From NCBI RefSeq assembly GCF_050947335.1, contig NW_027473329.1, forward strand, positions 992,001 to 1,056,000: DNA of 64,000 nt. The letters are read 5' to 3'. The notes beneath the pieces are model-generated. The model was not told the origin of the DNA and ran no database searches. It saw nothing but the letters and a program-made list of their open reading frames with translations. The DNA comes from Megachile rotundata. Its lineage: Eukaryota > Arthropoda > Insecta > Hymenoptera > Megachilidae. The translations under genes were made by a program, and so were the position numbers. Of this stretch, positions 1 through 11,740 are shown piece after piece; the first letter of the stretch is position 1, and the number at the start of each line of letters is the position of its first letter.

Positions 1-70
1 GATTGTGGTTGTGTGATTGTGATTGTGTGATTGTGATTGTGTGATTGTGATTGTGTGATTGTGATTGTGT

Positions 71-570
71 GATTGTGACTGTGTGATTGTGTGAGTGTGT
101 GATTGTGTGATTGAGTGATTGTGTGCTTGCGTGATTGTGTGGTTGTGAGATTGTGTGATTGTGTGATTAGGTGATTGTGTGATTGTGTGATTGTGTGATT
201 GTGTGGTTGTGTGACCGTGATTGTGTGACCGTGATTGTGTGATCGTGATTGTGTGATCGTGTTAGTGTGACCGTGAATGTGTGATTGCGTGATTGTGATT
301 GCGTGATTGCGATTGCGTGATTGTGATTGCGTGATTGTGTGAATGTGTGATTGTGTGATTGTGTGATTGTGTGATGGTGTGATTGTGTGATTGTGTGAAT
401 GTGTGATTGCGTGATTGCGTGATCGTGTGATTGTGTGATCGTGTGATCGTGTGATCGTGTGATTGTGATTGTGTGATTGTGATTGTGTGATTGTGATTGT
501 GTGATTGTGACTGTGTGATTGTGTGTGTGTGTGATTGTGTGATTGTGTCATTGTATGATTGTGTCATTGT
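71..570 (+). repeat. Module M, copy 1
   Basis: Composite module of 500 bp. In order: GATTGTGACTG, GAGTG, GATTGAGTG, GCTTGCGTG, GTGAGATTG, GATTAGG (167), two GACCG and two GATCG 14-mers, GTTAG (262), GCG-bearing words, GATGGTG, GCG-GCG, GATCG words, a short 14-mer run, GACTG, (GT)6 and TCATTGTATG (549). The same order recurs at eleven places in the first 24 kb and is absent to the right of 30.2 kb. It carries most of the CpG sites of this part of the array. Confidence 0.85.
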
Positions 571-1584
571 GTGATTGTGTGGTTGTGTGATTGTGTGATT
601 GTGTGATTGTGTGATTGTGTGATTGTGTGATTGAGTGATTGTGTGATTGTGTGATTGTGTGGTTGTGAGATTGTGTGATTGTGTGATTAGGTGATTGTGT
701 GATTGTGTGATTGTGTGATTGTGTGATTGCGTGACTGTGTGATTGTGTGATTGTGTGATTGTGTGATTGTGTGATTGTGTGATTGTGTGATTGTGTGATT
801 GTGTGATTGTGTGATTGTGTGATTGTGTGATTGTGTGATTGTGTGATTGTCTGATTGTGTAATTGTGATTGTGCGATTGTGATTGTGTGATTGTGTGATT
901 GTGTGATTGTGTGATTGTGTGATTGTGTGATTGTGTGATTGTGTGATTGTGTGATTGTGTGATTGTGTGATTGTGTGATTGTGTGATTGTGTGATTGTGT
1001 AATTGTGTGATTCTGTGATTGTGTAATTGTGATTGTGCGATTGTGATTGTGTGATTGTGTGATTGTGTGATTGTGTGATTGTGTGATTGTGTGATTGTGT
1101 GATTGTGTGATTGTGTAATTGTGTGATTGTGTGATTGTGGGATTGTGTGATTGTGTGATTGTGTGATTGTGTGATTGTGATTGTGTGATTGTGATTGTGT
1201 GATTGTGATTGTGTGATTGTGATTGTGTGATTGTGACTGTGTGATTGTGTGAGTGTGTGATTGTGTGATTGAGTGATTGTGTGGTTCTGTGGTTGTGTGA
1301 TTGTGTGATTGTGTGATTGTGTGATTGTGTGATTGTGTAATTGTGATTGTGCGATTGTGATTGTGTGATTGTGTGATTGTGTGACTGTGTAATTGTGAGA
1401 TTGTGTGATTGTGTGCTTGTGTGATTGTATGATTGTGATTGTGTGATTGCGATTGTGTGATTGTGATTGTGTGATTGTGATTGTGTGATTGTGATTGTGT
1501 GATTGTGATTGTGTGATTGTGGTTGTGTGATTGTGATTGTGTGATTGTGATTGTGTGATGGTGATTGTGTGATTGTGATTGTGT
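571..1584 (+). repeat. Octamer run with 14-mer tail between M1 and M2
   Basis: Mostly plain GATTGTGT with landmarks GATTGAGTG (about 633), GATTAGG (687), GCGTGACTG (about 729), GTCTG (851), two GTAATTG/GTGCG pairs, GATTCTG (about 1012) and GTGGGATT (about 1139). A short 14-mer run follows from about 1170. Then come GAGTG, GTTCTG (about 1287), GTATG (about 1429) and a second 14-mer run with a GTGGTTG word leading into the next module. No open gene-like sequence beyond the repeat. Confidence 0.85.
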
Positions 1585-2084
1585 GATTGTGACTGTGTGA
1601 TTGTGTGAGTGTGTGATTGTGTGATTGAGTGATTGTGTGCTTGCGTGATTGTGTGGTTGTGAGATTGTGTGATTGTGTGATTAGGTGATTGTGTGATTGT
1701 GTGATTGTGTGATTGTGTGGTTGTGTGACCGTGATTGTGTGACCGTGATTGTGTGATCGTGATTGTGTGATCGTGTTAGTGTGACCGTGAATGTGTGATT
1801 GCGTGATTGTGATTGCGTGATTGCGATTGCGTGATTGTGATTGCGTGATTGTGTGAATGTGTGATTGTGTGGTTGTGTGATTGTGTGATGGTGTGATTGT
1901 GTGATTGTGTGAATGTGTGATTGCGTGATTGCGTGATCGTGTGATTGTGTGATCGTGTGATCGTGTGATCGTGTGATTGTGATTGTGTGATTGTGATTGT
2001 GTGATTGTGATTGTGTGATTGTGACTGTGTGATTGTGTGTGTGTGTGATTGTGTGATTGTGTCATTGTATGATTGTGTCATTGT
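1585..2084 (+). repeat. Module M, copy 2
   Basis: Same landmark order as copy 1 at an exact offset of 1514 bp (GTTAG at 1776, TCATTGTATG at 2063). One octamer differs: GTGGTTG near 1872 replaces GTGATTG. Length 500 bp. Confidence 0.85.
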
Positions 2085-2742
2085 GTGATTGTGTGGTTGT
2101 GTGATTGTGTGATTGTGTGATTGTGTGATTGTGTGATTGTGTGATTGTGTGATTGTGTGATTGTGTGATTGTGTGATTGTGTGATTGAGTGATTGTGTGA
2201 TTGTGTGATTGTGTGGTTGTGAGATTGTGTGATTGTGTGATTAGGTGATTGTGTGATTGTGTGATTGTGTGATTGTGTGATTGCGTGACTGTGTGATTGT
2301 GTGATTGTGTGATTGTGTGATTGTGTGATTGTGTGATTGTGTGATTGTGTGATTGTGTGATTGTGTGATTGTGTGATTGTGTGATTGTGTGATTGTGTGA
2401 TTGTGTGATTGTCTGATTGTGTAATTGTGATTGTGCGATTGTGATTGTGTGATTGTGTGATTGTGTGATTGTGTGATTGTGTGATTGTGTGATTGTGTGA
2501 TTGTGTGATTGTGTGATTGTGTGATTGTGTGATTGTGTGATTGTGTGATTGTGTGATTGTGTGATTGTGTGATTGTGTGATTGTGTAATTGTGTGATTCT
2601 GTGATTGTGTAATTGTGATTGTGCGATTGTGATTGTGTGATTGTGTGATTGTGTGATTGTGTGATTGTGTGATTGTGTGATTGTGTAATTGTGTGATTGT
2701 GTGATTGTGGGATTGTGTGATTGTGTGATTGTGTGATTGTGT

Positions 2743-2994
2743 GATTGTGATTGTGTGATTGTGATTGTGTGATTGTGATTGTGTGATTGTGATTGTGTGA
2801 TTGTGATTGTGTGATTGTGATTGTGTGATTGTGATTGTGTGATTGTGATTGTGTGATTGTGATTGTGTGATTGTGATTGTGTGATTGTGATTGTGTGATT
2901 GTGATTGTGTGATTGTGCTTGTGTGATTGTGATTGTGTGATTGTGATTGTGTGATTGTGATTGTGTGATTGTGATTGTGTGATTGTGACTGTGT
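2743..2994 (+). repeat. 14-mer array, 18 units
   Basis: Eighteen consecutive 6+8 units, starting after GTGGGATT words and ending in the GACTG variant. One unit carries GTGCTTG at 2918. The A2 partner at 18379-18616 has 17 units, so the copies differ by exactly one unit. Confidence 0.9.
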
Positions 2995-4107
2995 GATTGT
3001 GTGAGTGTGTGATTGTGTGATTGAGTGATTGTGTGCTTGCGTGATTGTGTGGTTGTGAGATTGTGTGATTGTGTGATTAGGTGATTGTGTGATTGTGTGA
3101 TTGTGTGATTGTGTGATTGTGTGATTGTGTGATTGTGTGATTGTGTGATTGTGTGATTGTGTGATTGTGTGATTGTGTGAATGTGTGATTGTGTGATTGT
3201 GCGATTGTGTGATTGTGTGATTGTGTGATTGTGTGGTTGTGAGATTGTGTGATTGTGTGATTAGGTGATTGTGTGATTGTGTGATTGTGTGATTGTGTGA
3301 TTGTGTGATTGTGTGATTGTGTGACTGTGTGATTGTGTGATTGTGTGATTGTGTGAATGTGTGATTGTGTGACCGTGATTGTGTGATTGATGATTGTGTG
3401 ATTGTGTGATTGTGTGATTGTGTGATTGTGTGATTGTGTGATTGTGTGATTGTGTGATTGTCTGATTGTGTGATTGTGTGATTGTGTGATTGTGTGATTG
3501 TGTGATTGTGTGATTGTGTGGTTGTGAGATTGTGTGATTGTGTGATTAGGTGATTGTGTGATTGTGTGATTGTGTGATTGTGTGATTGTGTGATTGCGTG
3601 ACTGTGTGATTGTGTGATTGAGTGATTGTGTGATTGTGTGGTTGTGAGATTGTGTGATTGTGTGATTAGGTGATTGTGTGATTGTGTGATTGTGTGATTG
3701 TGTGATTGTGTGATTGCGTGACTGTGTGATTGTGTGATTGTGTGATTGTGTGATTGTGTGATTGTGTGATTGTGTGATTGTGTGATTGTGTGATTGTGTG
3801 ATTGTGTAATTGTGTGATTGTGTGATTGTGGGATTGTGTGATTGTGTGATTGTGTGATTGTGATTGTGTGATTGTGATTGTGTGATTGTGATTGTGTGAT
3901 TGTGATTGTGTGATTGTGATTGTGTGATTGTGATTGTGTGATTGTGATTGTGTGATTGTGATTGTGTGATTGTGATTGTGTGATTGTGATTGTGTGATTG
4001 TGCTTGTGTGATTGTGATTGTGTGATTGTGATTGTGTGATTGTGATTGTGTGATTGTGATTGTGTGATTGTGATTGTGTGATTGTGATTGTATGATTGTG
4101 ATTGTGT

Positions 4108-4669
4108 GATTGTGACTGTGTGATGGTGTGAGTGTGTGATTGTGTAATTGAGTGATTGTGTGCTTGTGTGATTGTGTGGTTGTGAGATTGTGTGATTGTG
4201 CGATTGTGATTGTGTGATTGTGTGATTGTGTGATTGTGAGGTTGTGTGATTGTGTGCTTGTGTGATTGTGTGATTGTGATTGTGTGATTGTGTGATTGTG
4301 TGATTGTGTGATTGTGTGATTGTGTGATTGTGTGATTGTGTGGTTGTGTGACCGTGATTGTGTGACCGTGATTGTGTGATCGTGATTGTGTGATCGTGTT
4401 AGTGTGACCGTGAATGTGTGATTGCGTGATTGTGATTGCGTGATTGCGATTGCGTGATTGTGATTGCGTGATTGTGTGATTGTGTGATTGTGTGATTGTG
4501 TGATTGTGTGATGGTGTGATTGTGTGATTGTGTGAATGTGTGATTGCGTGATTGCGTGATCGTGTGATTGTGTGATCGTGTGATCGTGTGATCGTGTGAT
4601 TGTGATTGTGTGATTGTGATTGTGTGATTGTGATTGTGTGATTGTGACTGTGTGATTGTGTGTGTGTGT
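4108..4669 (+). repeat. Module M', copy 1
   Basis: Variant of module M. It begins GATTGTGACTG, GATGGTGTGAG, then GTAATTGAG, GTGCTTGTG, GTGCG, GTGAGGTTG, GTGCTTGTG, an octamer run, GACCG/GATCG words, GTTAG (4399), GCG words, GATGGTG, GATCG words and (GT)6. Unlike most M copies it is followed by GAATG and a second GCG/GATCG tail instead of TCATTGTATG. Partners begin at 14393, 19768 and 29219. Confidence 0.82.
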
Positions 4670-5139
4670 GATTGTGTGAATGTGTGATTGCGTGATTGCG
4701 TGATCGTGTGATTGTGTGATCGTGTGATCGTGTGATCGTGTGATTGTGATTGTGTGATTGTGATTGTGTGATTGTGATTGTGTGATTGTGACTGTGTGAT
4801 TGTGTGAGTGTGTGATTGTGTGATTGAGTGATTGTGTGGTTCTGTGGTTGTGTGATTGTGTGATTGTGTGATTGTGTGATTGTGTGATTGTGTAATTGTG
4901 ATTGTGCGATTGTGATTGTGTGATTGTGTGATTGTGTGACTGTGTAATTGTGAGATTGTGTGATTGTGTGCTTGTGTGATTGTATGATTGTGATTGTGTG
5001 ATTGCGATTGTGTGATTGTGATTGTGTGATTGTGATTGTGTGATTGTGATTGTGTGATTGTGATTGTGTGATTGTGGTTGTGTGATTGTGATTGTGTGAT
5101 TGTGATTGTGTGATTGTGATTGTGTGATTGTGATTGTGT

Positions 5140-5655
5140 GATTGTGACTGTGTGATTGTGTGAGTGTGTGATTGTGTGATTGAGTGATTGTGTGCTTGCG
5201 TGATTGTGTGGTTGTGAGATTGTGTGATTGTGTGATTAGGTGATTGTGTGATTGTGTGATTGTGTGATTGTGTGGTTGTGTGACCGTGATTGTGTGACCG
5301 TGATTGTGTGATCGTGATTGTGTGATCGTGTTAGTGTGACCGTGAATGTGTGATTGCGTGATTGTGATTGCGTGATTGCGATTGCGTGATTGTGATTGCG
5401 TGATTGTGTGAATGTGTGATTGTGTGATTGTGTGATTGTGTGATGGTGTGATTGTGTGATTGTGTGAATGTGTGATTGCGTGATTGCGTGATCGTGTGAT
5501 TGTGTGATCGTGTGATCGTGTGATCGTGTGATTGTGATTGTGTGATTGTGATTGTGTGATTGTGATTGTGTGATTGTGATTGTGTGATTGTGACTGTGTG
5601 ATTGTGTGTGTGTGTGTGATTGTGTGATTGTGTCATTGTATGATTGTGTCATTGT
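5140..5655 (+). repeat. Module M, copy 3, (GT)7 form
   Basis: Landmarks of module M with GTTAG at 5331 and TCATTGTATG at 5634. The GT word is (GT)7 rather than (GT)6, and extra 14-mer units precede it. The same (GT)7 form appears only in the A2 partners at 20770-21299 and 21380-21909. Confidence 0.85.
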
Positions 5656-6543
5656 GTGATTGTGTGGTTGTGTGATTGTGTGATTGTGTGATTGTGTGAT
5701 TGTGTGATTGTGTGATTGTGTGATTGTGTGCTTGTGTGATTGTGTGATTGAGTGATTGTGTGATTGTGTGATTGTGTGGTTGTGAGATTGTGTGATTGTG
5801 TGATTAGGTGATTGTGTGATTGTGTGATTGTGTGATTGTGTGATTGCGTGACTGTGTGATTGTGTGATTGTGTGATTGTGTGATTGTGTGATTGTGTGAT
5901 TGTGTGATTGTGTGATTGTGTAATTGTGATTGTGCGATTGTGATTGTGTGATTGTGTGATTGTGTGATTGTGTGATTGTGTGATTGTGTGATTGTGTGAT
6001 TGTGTGATTGTGTAATTGTGTGATTGTGTGATTGTGGGATTGTGTGATTGTGTGATTGTGTGATTGTGTGATTGTGATTGTGTGATTGTGATTGTGTGAT
6101 TGTGATTGTGTGATTGTGATTGTGTGATTGTGATTGTGTGATTGTGATTGTGTGATTGTGATTGTGTGATTGTGATTGTGTGATTGTGATTGTGTGATTG
6201 TGACTGTGTGATTGTGTGAGTGTGTGATTGTGTGATTGAGTGATTGTGTGGTTCTGTGGTTGTGTGATTGTGTGATTGTGTGATTGTGTGATTGTGTAAT
6301 TGTGATTGTGCGATTGTGATTGTGTGATTGTGTGATTGTGTGACTGTGTAATTGTGAGATTGTGTGATTGTGTGCTTGTGTGATTGTATGATTGTGATTG
6401 TGTGATTGCGATTGTGTGATTGTGATTGTGTGATTGTGATTGTGTGATTGTGATTGTGTGATTGTGATTGTGTGATTGTGGTTGTGTGATTGTGATTGTG
6501 TGATTGTGATTGTGTGATGGTGATTGTGTGATTGTGATTGTGT
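5656..6543 (+). repeat. Octamer/14-mer stretch between M3 and M4
   Basis: GATTGAGTG, GATTAGG (5804), GCGTGACTG, octamer run, a single GTAATTG/GTGCG pair, GTGGGATT, a 14-mer run (about 6070-6210), GTTCTG (about 6254), GTATG and a second 14-mer run. Compared with A2 (21910-23009) it is about 204 bp shorter and lacks the GTCTG and GATTCTG section. Confidence 0.82.
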
Positions 6544-7593
6544 GATTGTGACTGTGTGATTGTGTGAGTGTGTGATTGTGTGATTGAGTGATTGTGTGCT
6601 TGCGTGATTGTGTGGTTGTGAGATTGTGTGATTGTGTGATTAGGTGATTGTGTGATTGTGTGATTGTGTGGTTGTGTGACCGTGATTGTGTGACCGTGAT
6701 TGTGTGATCGTGATTGTGTGATCGTGTTAGTGTGACCGTGAATGTGTGATTGCGTGATTGTGATTGCGTGATTGCGATTGCGTGATTGTGATTGCGTGAT
6801 TGTGTGAATGTGTGATTGTGTGGTTGTGTGATTGTGTGATGGTGTGATTGTGTGATTGTGTGAATGTGTGATTGCGTGATTGCGTGATCGTGTGATTGTG
6901 TGATCGTGTGATCGTGTGATCGTGTGATTGTGATTGTGTGATTGTGAGATTGTGTGATTGTGTGATTAGGTGATTGTGTGATTGTGTGATTGTGTGATTG
7001 TGTGATTGCGTGACTGTGTGATTGTGTGATTGTGTGATTGTGTGATTGTGTGATTGTGTGATTGTGTGATTGTGTGATTGTGTGATTGTGTGATTGTGTG
7101 ATTGTGTGATTGTGTGATTGTGTGATTGTGTGATTGTCTGATTGTGTAATTGTGATTGTGCGATTGTGATTGTGTGATTGTGTGATTGTGTGATTGTGTG
7201 ATTGTGTGATTGTGTGATTGTGTGATTGTGTGATTGTGTGATTGTGTGATTGTGTGATTGTGTGATTGTGTGATTGTGTGATTGTGTGATTGTGTGATTG
7301 TGTGATTGTGTGATTGTGTGATTGTGTGATTGTGTGATTGTGTGATTGTGTGATTGTGTGATTGTGTGATTGTGTGATTGTGTGATTGTGTGATTGTGTG
7401 ATTGTGTGATTGTGTGATCGTGTGATCGTGTGATCGTGTGATTGTGATTGTGTGATTGTGAGATTGTGTGATTGTGTGATTGTGTGATTGTGTGATTGTG
7501 TGATTGTGTGATTGTGTGATTGTGTGATTGTGACTGTGTGATTGTGTGTGTGTGTGATTGTGTGATTGTGTCATTGTATGATTGTGTCATTGT
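6544..7593 (+). repeat. Module M, copy 4, expanded by internal duplication
   Basis: Module M with GTTAG at 6727 and TCATTGTATG at 7572, but 558 bp longer than its A2 partner. The triple GATCG words at 6905/6913/6921 recur at 7419/7427/7435, and the following GTGAGATTG recurs too, both exactly 514 bp apart. That points to a tandem duplication that captured a plain octamer run. Two further GATTAGG-type and GTCTG landmarks lie inside. Confidence 0.82.
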
Positions 7594-10222
7594 GTGATTG
7601 TGTGGTTGTGTGATTGTGTGATTGTGTGATTGTGTGATTGTGTGATTGTGTGATTGTGTGATTGTGTGATTGTGTGATTGTGTGATTGTGTGATTGAGTG
7701 ATTGTGTGATTGTGTGATTGTGTGGTTGTGAGATTGTGTGATTGTGTGATTAGGTGATTGTGTGATTGTGTGATTGTGTGATTGTGTGATTGCGTGACTG
7801 TGTGATTGTGTGATTGTGTGATTGTGTGATTGTGTGATTGTGTGATTGTGTGATTGTGTGATTGTGTGATTGTGTGATTGTGTGATTGTGTGATTGTGTG
7901 ATTGTGTGATTGTCTGATTGTGTAATTGTGATTGTGCGATTGTGATTGTGTGATTGTGTGATTGTGTGATTGTGTGATTGTGTGATTGTGTGATTGTGTG
8001 ATTGTGTGATTGTGTGATTGTGTGATTGTGTGATTGTGTGATTGTGTGATTGTGTGATTGTGTGATTGTGTGATTGTGTGATTGTGTGATTGTGTGATTG
8101 TGTGATTGTGTAATTGTGTGATTCTGTGATTGTGTAATTGTGATTGTGCGATTGTGATTGTGTGATTGTGTGATTGTGTGATTGTGTGATTGTGTGATTG
8201 TGTGATTGTGTAATTGTGTGATTGTGTGATTGTGGGATTGTGTGATTGTGTGATTGTGTGATTGTGTGATTTTGATTGTGTGATTGTGATTGTGTGATTG
8301 TGATTGTGTGATTGTGATTGTGTGATTGTGATTGTGTGATTGTGATTGTGTGATTGTGATTGTGTGATTGTGATTGTGTGATTGTGATTGTGTGATTGTG
8401 ATTGTGTGATTGTGCTTGTGTGATTGTGATTGTGTGATTGTGATTGTGTGATTGTGATTGTGTGATTGTGATTGTGTGATTGTGACTGTGTGATTGTGTG
8501 AGTGTGTGATTGTGTGATTGAGTGATTGTGTGCTTGCGTGATTGTGTGGTTGTGAGATTGTGTGATTGTGTGATTAGGTGATTGTGTGATTGTGTGATTG
8601 TGTGATTGTGTGATTGTGTGATTGTGTGATTGTGTGATTGTGTGATTGTGTGATTGTGTGATTGTGTGATTGTGTGAATGTGTGATTGTGTGATTGTGCG
8701 ATTGTGTGATTGTGTGATTGTGTGATTGTGTGGTTGTGAGATTGTGTGATTGTGTGATTAGGTGATTGTGTGATTGTGTGATTGTGTGATTGTGTGATTG
8801 TGTGATTGTGTGACTGTGTGATTGTGTGATTGTGTGATTGTGTGAATGTGTGATTGTGTGACCGTGATTGTGTGATTGATGATTGTGTGATTGTGTGATT
8901 GTGTGATTGTGTGATTGTGTGATTGTGTGATTGTGTGATTGTGTGATTGAGTGATTGTGTGATTGTGTGATTGTGTGAATGTGTGATTGTGTGACCGTGA
9001 TTGTGTGATTGTGTGATTGTGTGATTGTGTGATTTTGTGATTGTGTGATTGTGTGATTGTGTGATTGTGTGATTGTGTGATTGTGTGATTGTGTGATTGT
9101 GTGATTGTGTGATTGAGTGATTGTGTGCTTGTATGATTGTGTGGTTGTGTGGTTGTGTGATTGTGTGATTGTGTGATTGTGTGATTGTGTGATTGTGTGA
9201 TTGTGTAATTGTGATTGTGCGATTGTGATTGTGTGATTGTGTGATTGTGTGATTGTGTGATTGTGAGATTGAGTGATTGTGGGATTGTGTGATTGTGTGA
9301 TTGTGACTGTGTGATTGTGTGAGTGTGTGATTGTGTGATTGAGTGATTGTGTGCTTGTATGATTGTGTGGTTGTGTGGTTGTGTGATTGTGTGATTGTGT
9401 GATTGTGTGATTGTGTAATTGTGATTGTGCGATTGTGATTGTGTGATTGTGTGATTGTGTGATTGTGTGATTGTGTGATTGTGTGATTGTGTGATTGTGT
9501 AATTGTGATTGTGCGATTGTGATTGTGTGATTGTGTGATTGTGTGATTGAGTGGTTGTGTGATTGTGTGATTGTGTGATTGTGTGATTGTGTAATTGTGA
9601 TTGTGCGATTGTGATTGTGTGATTGTGTGATTGTGTGATTGTGTGATTGTGAGATTGTGTGTTTGTGTGCTTGTGTGATTGTGTGATTGTGATTGTGTGA
9701 TTGTGATTGTGTGATTGTGATTGTGTGATTGTGATTGTGTGATTGTGACTGTGTGATTGTGTGTGTGTGTGATTGTGTCCTTGTGTGATTGTGTGGTTGT
9801 GTGATTGTGTGATTGTGTGATTGTGTGATTGTGTGATTGTGTGATTGTGTGATTGTGTGATTGTGTGATTGTGTGATTGTGTGATTGTGTGATTGTGTGA
9901 TTGTGTGATTGTGTGATTGTCTGATTGTGTGATTATGTGATTGAGTGATTGTGTGATTGTGTGATTGTGTGGTTGTGAGATTGTGTGATTGTGTGATTAG
10001 GTGATTGTGTGATTGTGTGATTTTGTGATTGTGTGGTTGTGTGACTGTGTGATTGTGTAATTGTGTGATTGTGTGATTGTGTGATTGTGTGATTGTGTGA
10101 TTTTGTGATTGTGTGATTGTCTGATTGTGTAATTGTGATTGTGCGATTGTGATTGTGTGATTGTGTGATTGTGTGATTGTGTGATTGTGTAATTGTGTGA
10201 TTGTGTGATTGTGTGATTGTGT
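7594..10222 (+). repeat. Octamer-rich right part of A1
   Basis: GAGTG/GATTAGG cassettes (7750, about 8575, about 8757), GATTCTG, GTGGGATT, a 16-unit 14-mer array at 8268-8491 whose first unit is GATTTTGATTG, a GATTGATGATT word (8879), GACCG words, GATTTTG, then GCTTGTATG (9128, 9354), GAGATTGAG, GTTTGTG-GCTTG (9670), (GT)6 with GTCCTTG (9780), GTCTG, GATTATG (9935) and GATTAGG (9997). Partner in A2: 23502-26138, whose 14-mer array (24160-24425) has 19 units. Confidence 0.82.
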
Positions 10223-11004
10223 GCTTGTGTGATTGTATGATTGTGATTGTGTGATTGCGATTGTGTGATTGTGATTGTGAGATTGTGATTGTGTGATTGT
10301 GATTGTGTGATTGTGACTGTGTGATTGTGTGAGTGTGTGATTGTGTGATTGAGTGATTGTGTGCTTGCGTGATTGTGTGGTTGTGAGATTGTGTGATTGT
10401 GTGATTAGGTGATTGTGTGATTGTGTGATTGTGTGATTGTGTGATTGTGTGATTGTGTGATTGTGTGATTGTGTGATTGTGGGATTGTGTGATTGTGTGA
10501 TTGTGTGATTGTGCGATTGTGATTGTGTGATTGTGTAATTGTGATTGTGCGATTGTGATTGTGTGATTGTGTGATTGTGTGATTGTGTGATTGTGTGATT
10601 GTGTGATTGTGTGATTGCGTGACTGTGTGATTGTGTGATGGTGTGATTGTGTGATTGTGTGATTGTGTGATTGTGTGATTGCGTGACTGTGTGATTGTGT
10701 GATTGTGTGATTGTGTGATTGTGTGATTGTCTGATTGTGTGATTGTGTGATTGTGTGATTGTGTGATTGTGTGATTGTGTGATTGTGTGATTGTGTGAGT
10801 GTGTGATTGTGTGATTGAGTGATTGTGTGCTTGCGTGATTGTGTGGTTGTGAGATTGTGTGATTGTGTGATTAGGTGATTGTGTGATTGTGTGATTGTGT
10901 GATTGTGTGATTGTGTGATTGTGTGATTGTGTGATTGTGTGATTGTGTGATTGTGTGATTGTGTGATTGTGTGATTGTGTAATTGTGAGATTGTGTGATT
11001 GTGT
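10223..11004 (+). repeat. 782-bp tandem repeat, first copy
   Basis: GCTTG (10224), GTATG, GATTGCG, a short 14-mer run with one GTGAGATTG word, GAGTG, GCTTGCG, GATTAGG (10405), GTGGGATT, two GTGCG words, two GCGTGACTG words, a GATGGTG word, GTCTG and a second GAGTG/GATTAGG cassette (10871). The GCTTG and GATTAGG landmarks recur 782 bp later. Confidence 0.82.
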
Positions 11005-11740
11005 GCTTGTGTGATTGTATGATTGTGATTGTGTGATTGCGATTGTGTGATTGTGATTGTGTGATTGTGATTGTGTGATTGTGATTGTGTGATTGTGACT
11101 GTGTGATTGTGTGAGTGTGTGATTGTGTGATTGAGTGATTGTGTGCTTGCGTGATTGTGTGGTTGTGAGATTGTGTGATTGTGTGATTAGGTGATTGTGT
11201 GATTGTGTGATTGTGTGATTGTGTGATTGTGTGATTGTGGGATTGTGTGATTGTGTGATTGTGTGATTGTGCGATTGTGATTGTGTGATTGTGTAATTGT
11301 GATTGTGCGATTGTGATTGTGTGATTGTGTGATTGTGTGATTGTGTGATTGTGTGATTGTGTGATTGTGTGATTGCGTGACTGTGTGATTGTGTGATTGT
11401 GTGATTGTGTGATTGTGTGATTGTGTGATTGCGTGACTGTGTGATTGTGTGATTGTGTGATTGTGTGATTGTGTGATTGTCTGATTGTGTGATTGTGTGA
11501 TTGTGTGATTGTGTGATTGTGTGATTGTGTGATTGTGTGATTGTGTGATTGTGTGATTGTGTGAGTGTGTGATTGTGTGATTGAGTGATTGTGTGCTTGC
11601 GTGATTGTGTGGTTGTGAGATTGTGTGATTGTGTGATTAGGTGATTGTGTGATTGTGTGATTGTGTGATTGTGTGATTGTGTGATTGTGTGATTGTGTGA
11701 TTGTGTGATTGTGCGATTGTGTGATTGTGTGATTGTGTGA
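11005..11740 (+). repeat. 782-bp tandem repeat, second copy
   Basis: GCTTG (11006), GATTAGG (11187), GTGGGATT (11239) and the second GATTAGG (11637) repeat the preceding unit. The offset falls from 782 to 758 and ends at 766, through changes in multiples of eight. GATGGTG of the first copy is GATTGTG here. Confidence 0.82.

Larger units (their letters stand above)
2085..5139 (+). repeat. Long octamer and 14-mer stretch between M2 and M3
   Basis: Octamer runs with the GAGTG/GATTAGG cassette (2241, 3077, 3261, 3546, 3666), then GTGGGATT and an 18-unit 14-mer run (2743-2994). An exact 120-bp tandem pair lies at about 3520-3740 (GATTAGG at 3546 and 3666). A second 14-mer run with a GTATG variant follows at about 3860-4107, then module M' (4108-4669) and a further GCG/GATCG tail, GTTCTG and a 14-mer run with GTGGTTG. 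All of it has a partner in A2 (about 17697-20769). Confidence 0.82.
1..10222 (+). repeat. Duplicated block A, copy 1 (A1), left end cut by window
   Basis: Landmarks match block A2 in order. GGTTG at 7 pairs with 15531, GTTAG at 262 with 15786, TCATTGTATG at 549 with 16073, GATTCTG at 2599 with 18235, GTGCTTG at 2918 with 18540, GTCCTTG at 9780 with 25714, GATTATG at 9935 with 25853, and GTGCG at 10144 with 26062. The offset moves from 15,524 up to 16,474 and back to 15,918 through internal indels, mostly multiples of 8 or 14. The match ends near 10222, where A1 continues GTGCTTGTG and A2 continues with plain octamers. The left limit lies outside the window. Confidence 0.88.

Noticed and set aside
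167..173. TTAGG in GATTAGG words as a telomere-type repeat
   Set aside because: TTAGG occurs only as a single variant word within GATTGTGT context and never in tandem, so it is not telomeric.
525..540. (GT)6 as an independent microsatellite locus
   Set aside because: It is part of module M and recurs with identical flanks, so it is a repeat-unit variant, not a separate locus.
1139..1146. GTGGGATT words as G-quadruplex sites
   Set aside because: Each has one GGG run only; four closely spaced runs are never present.
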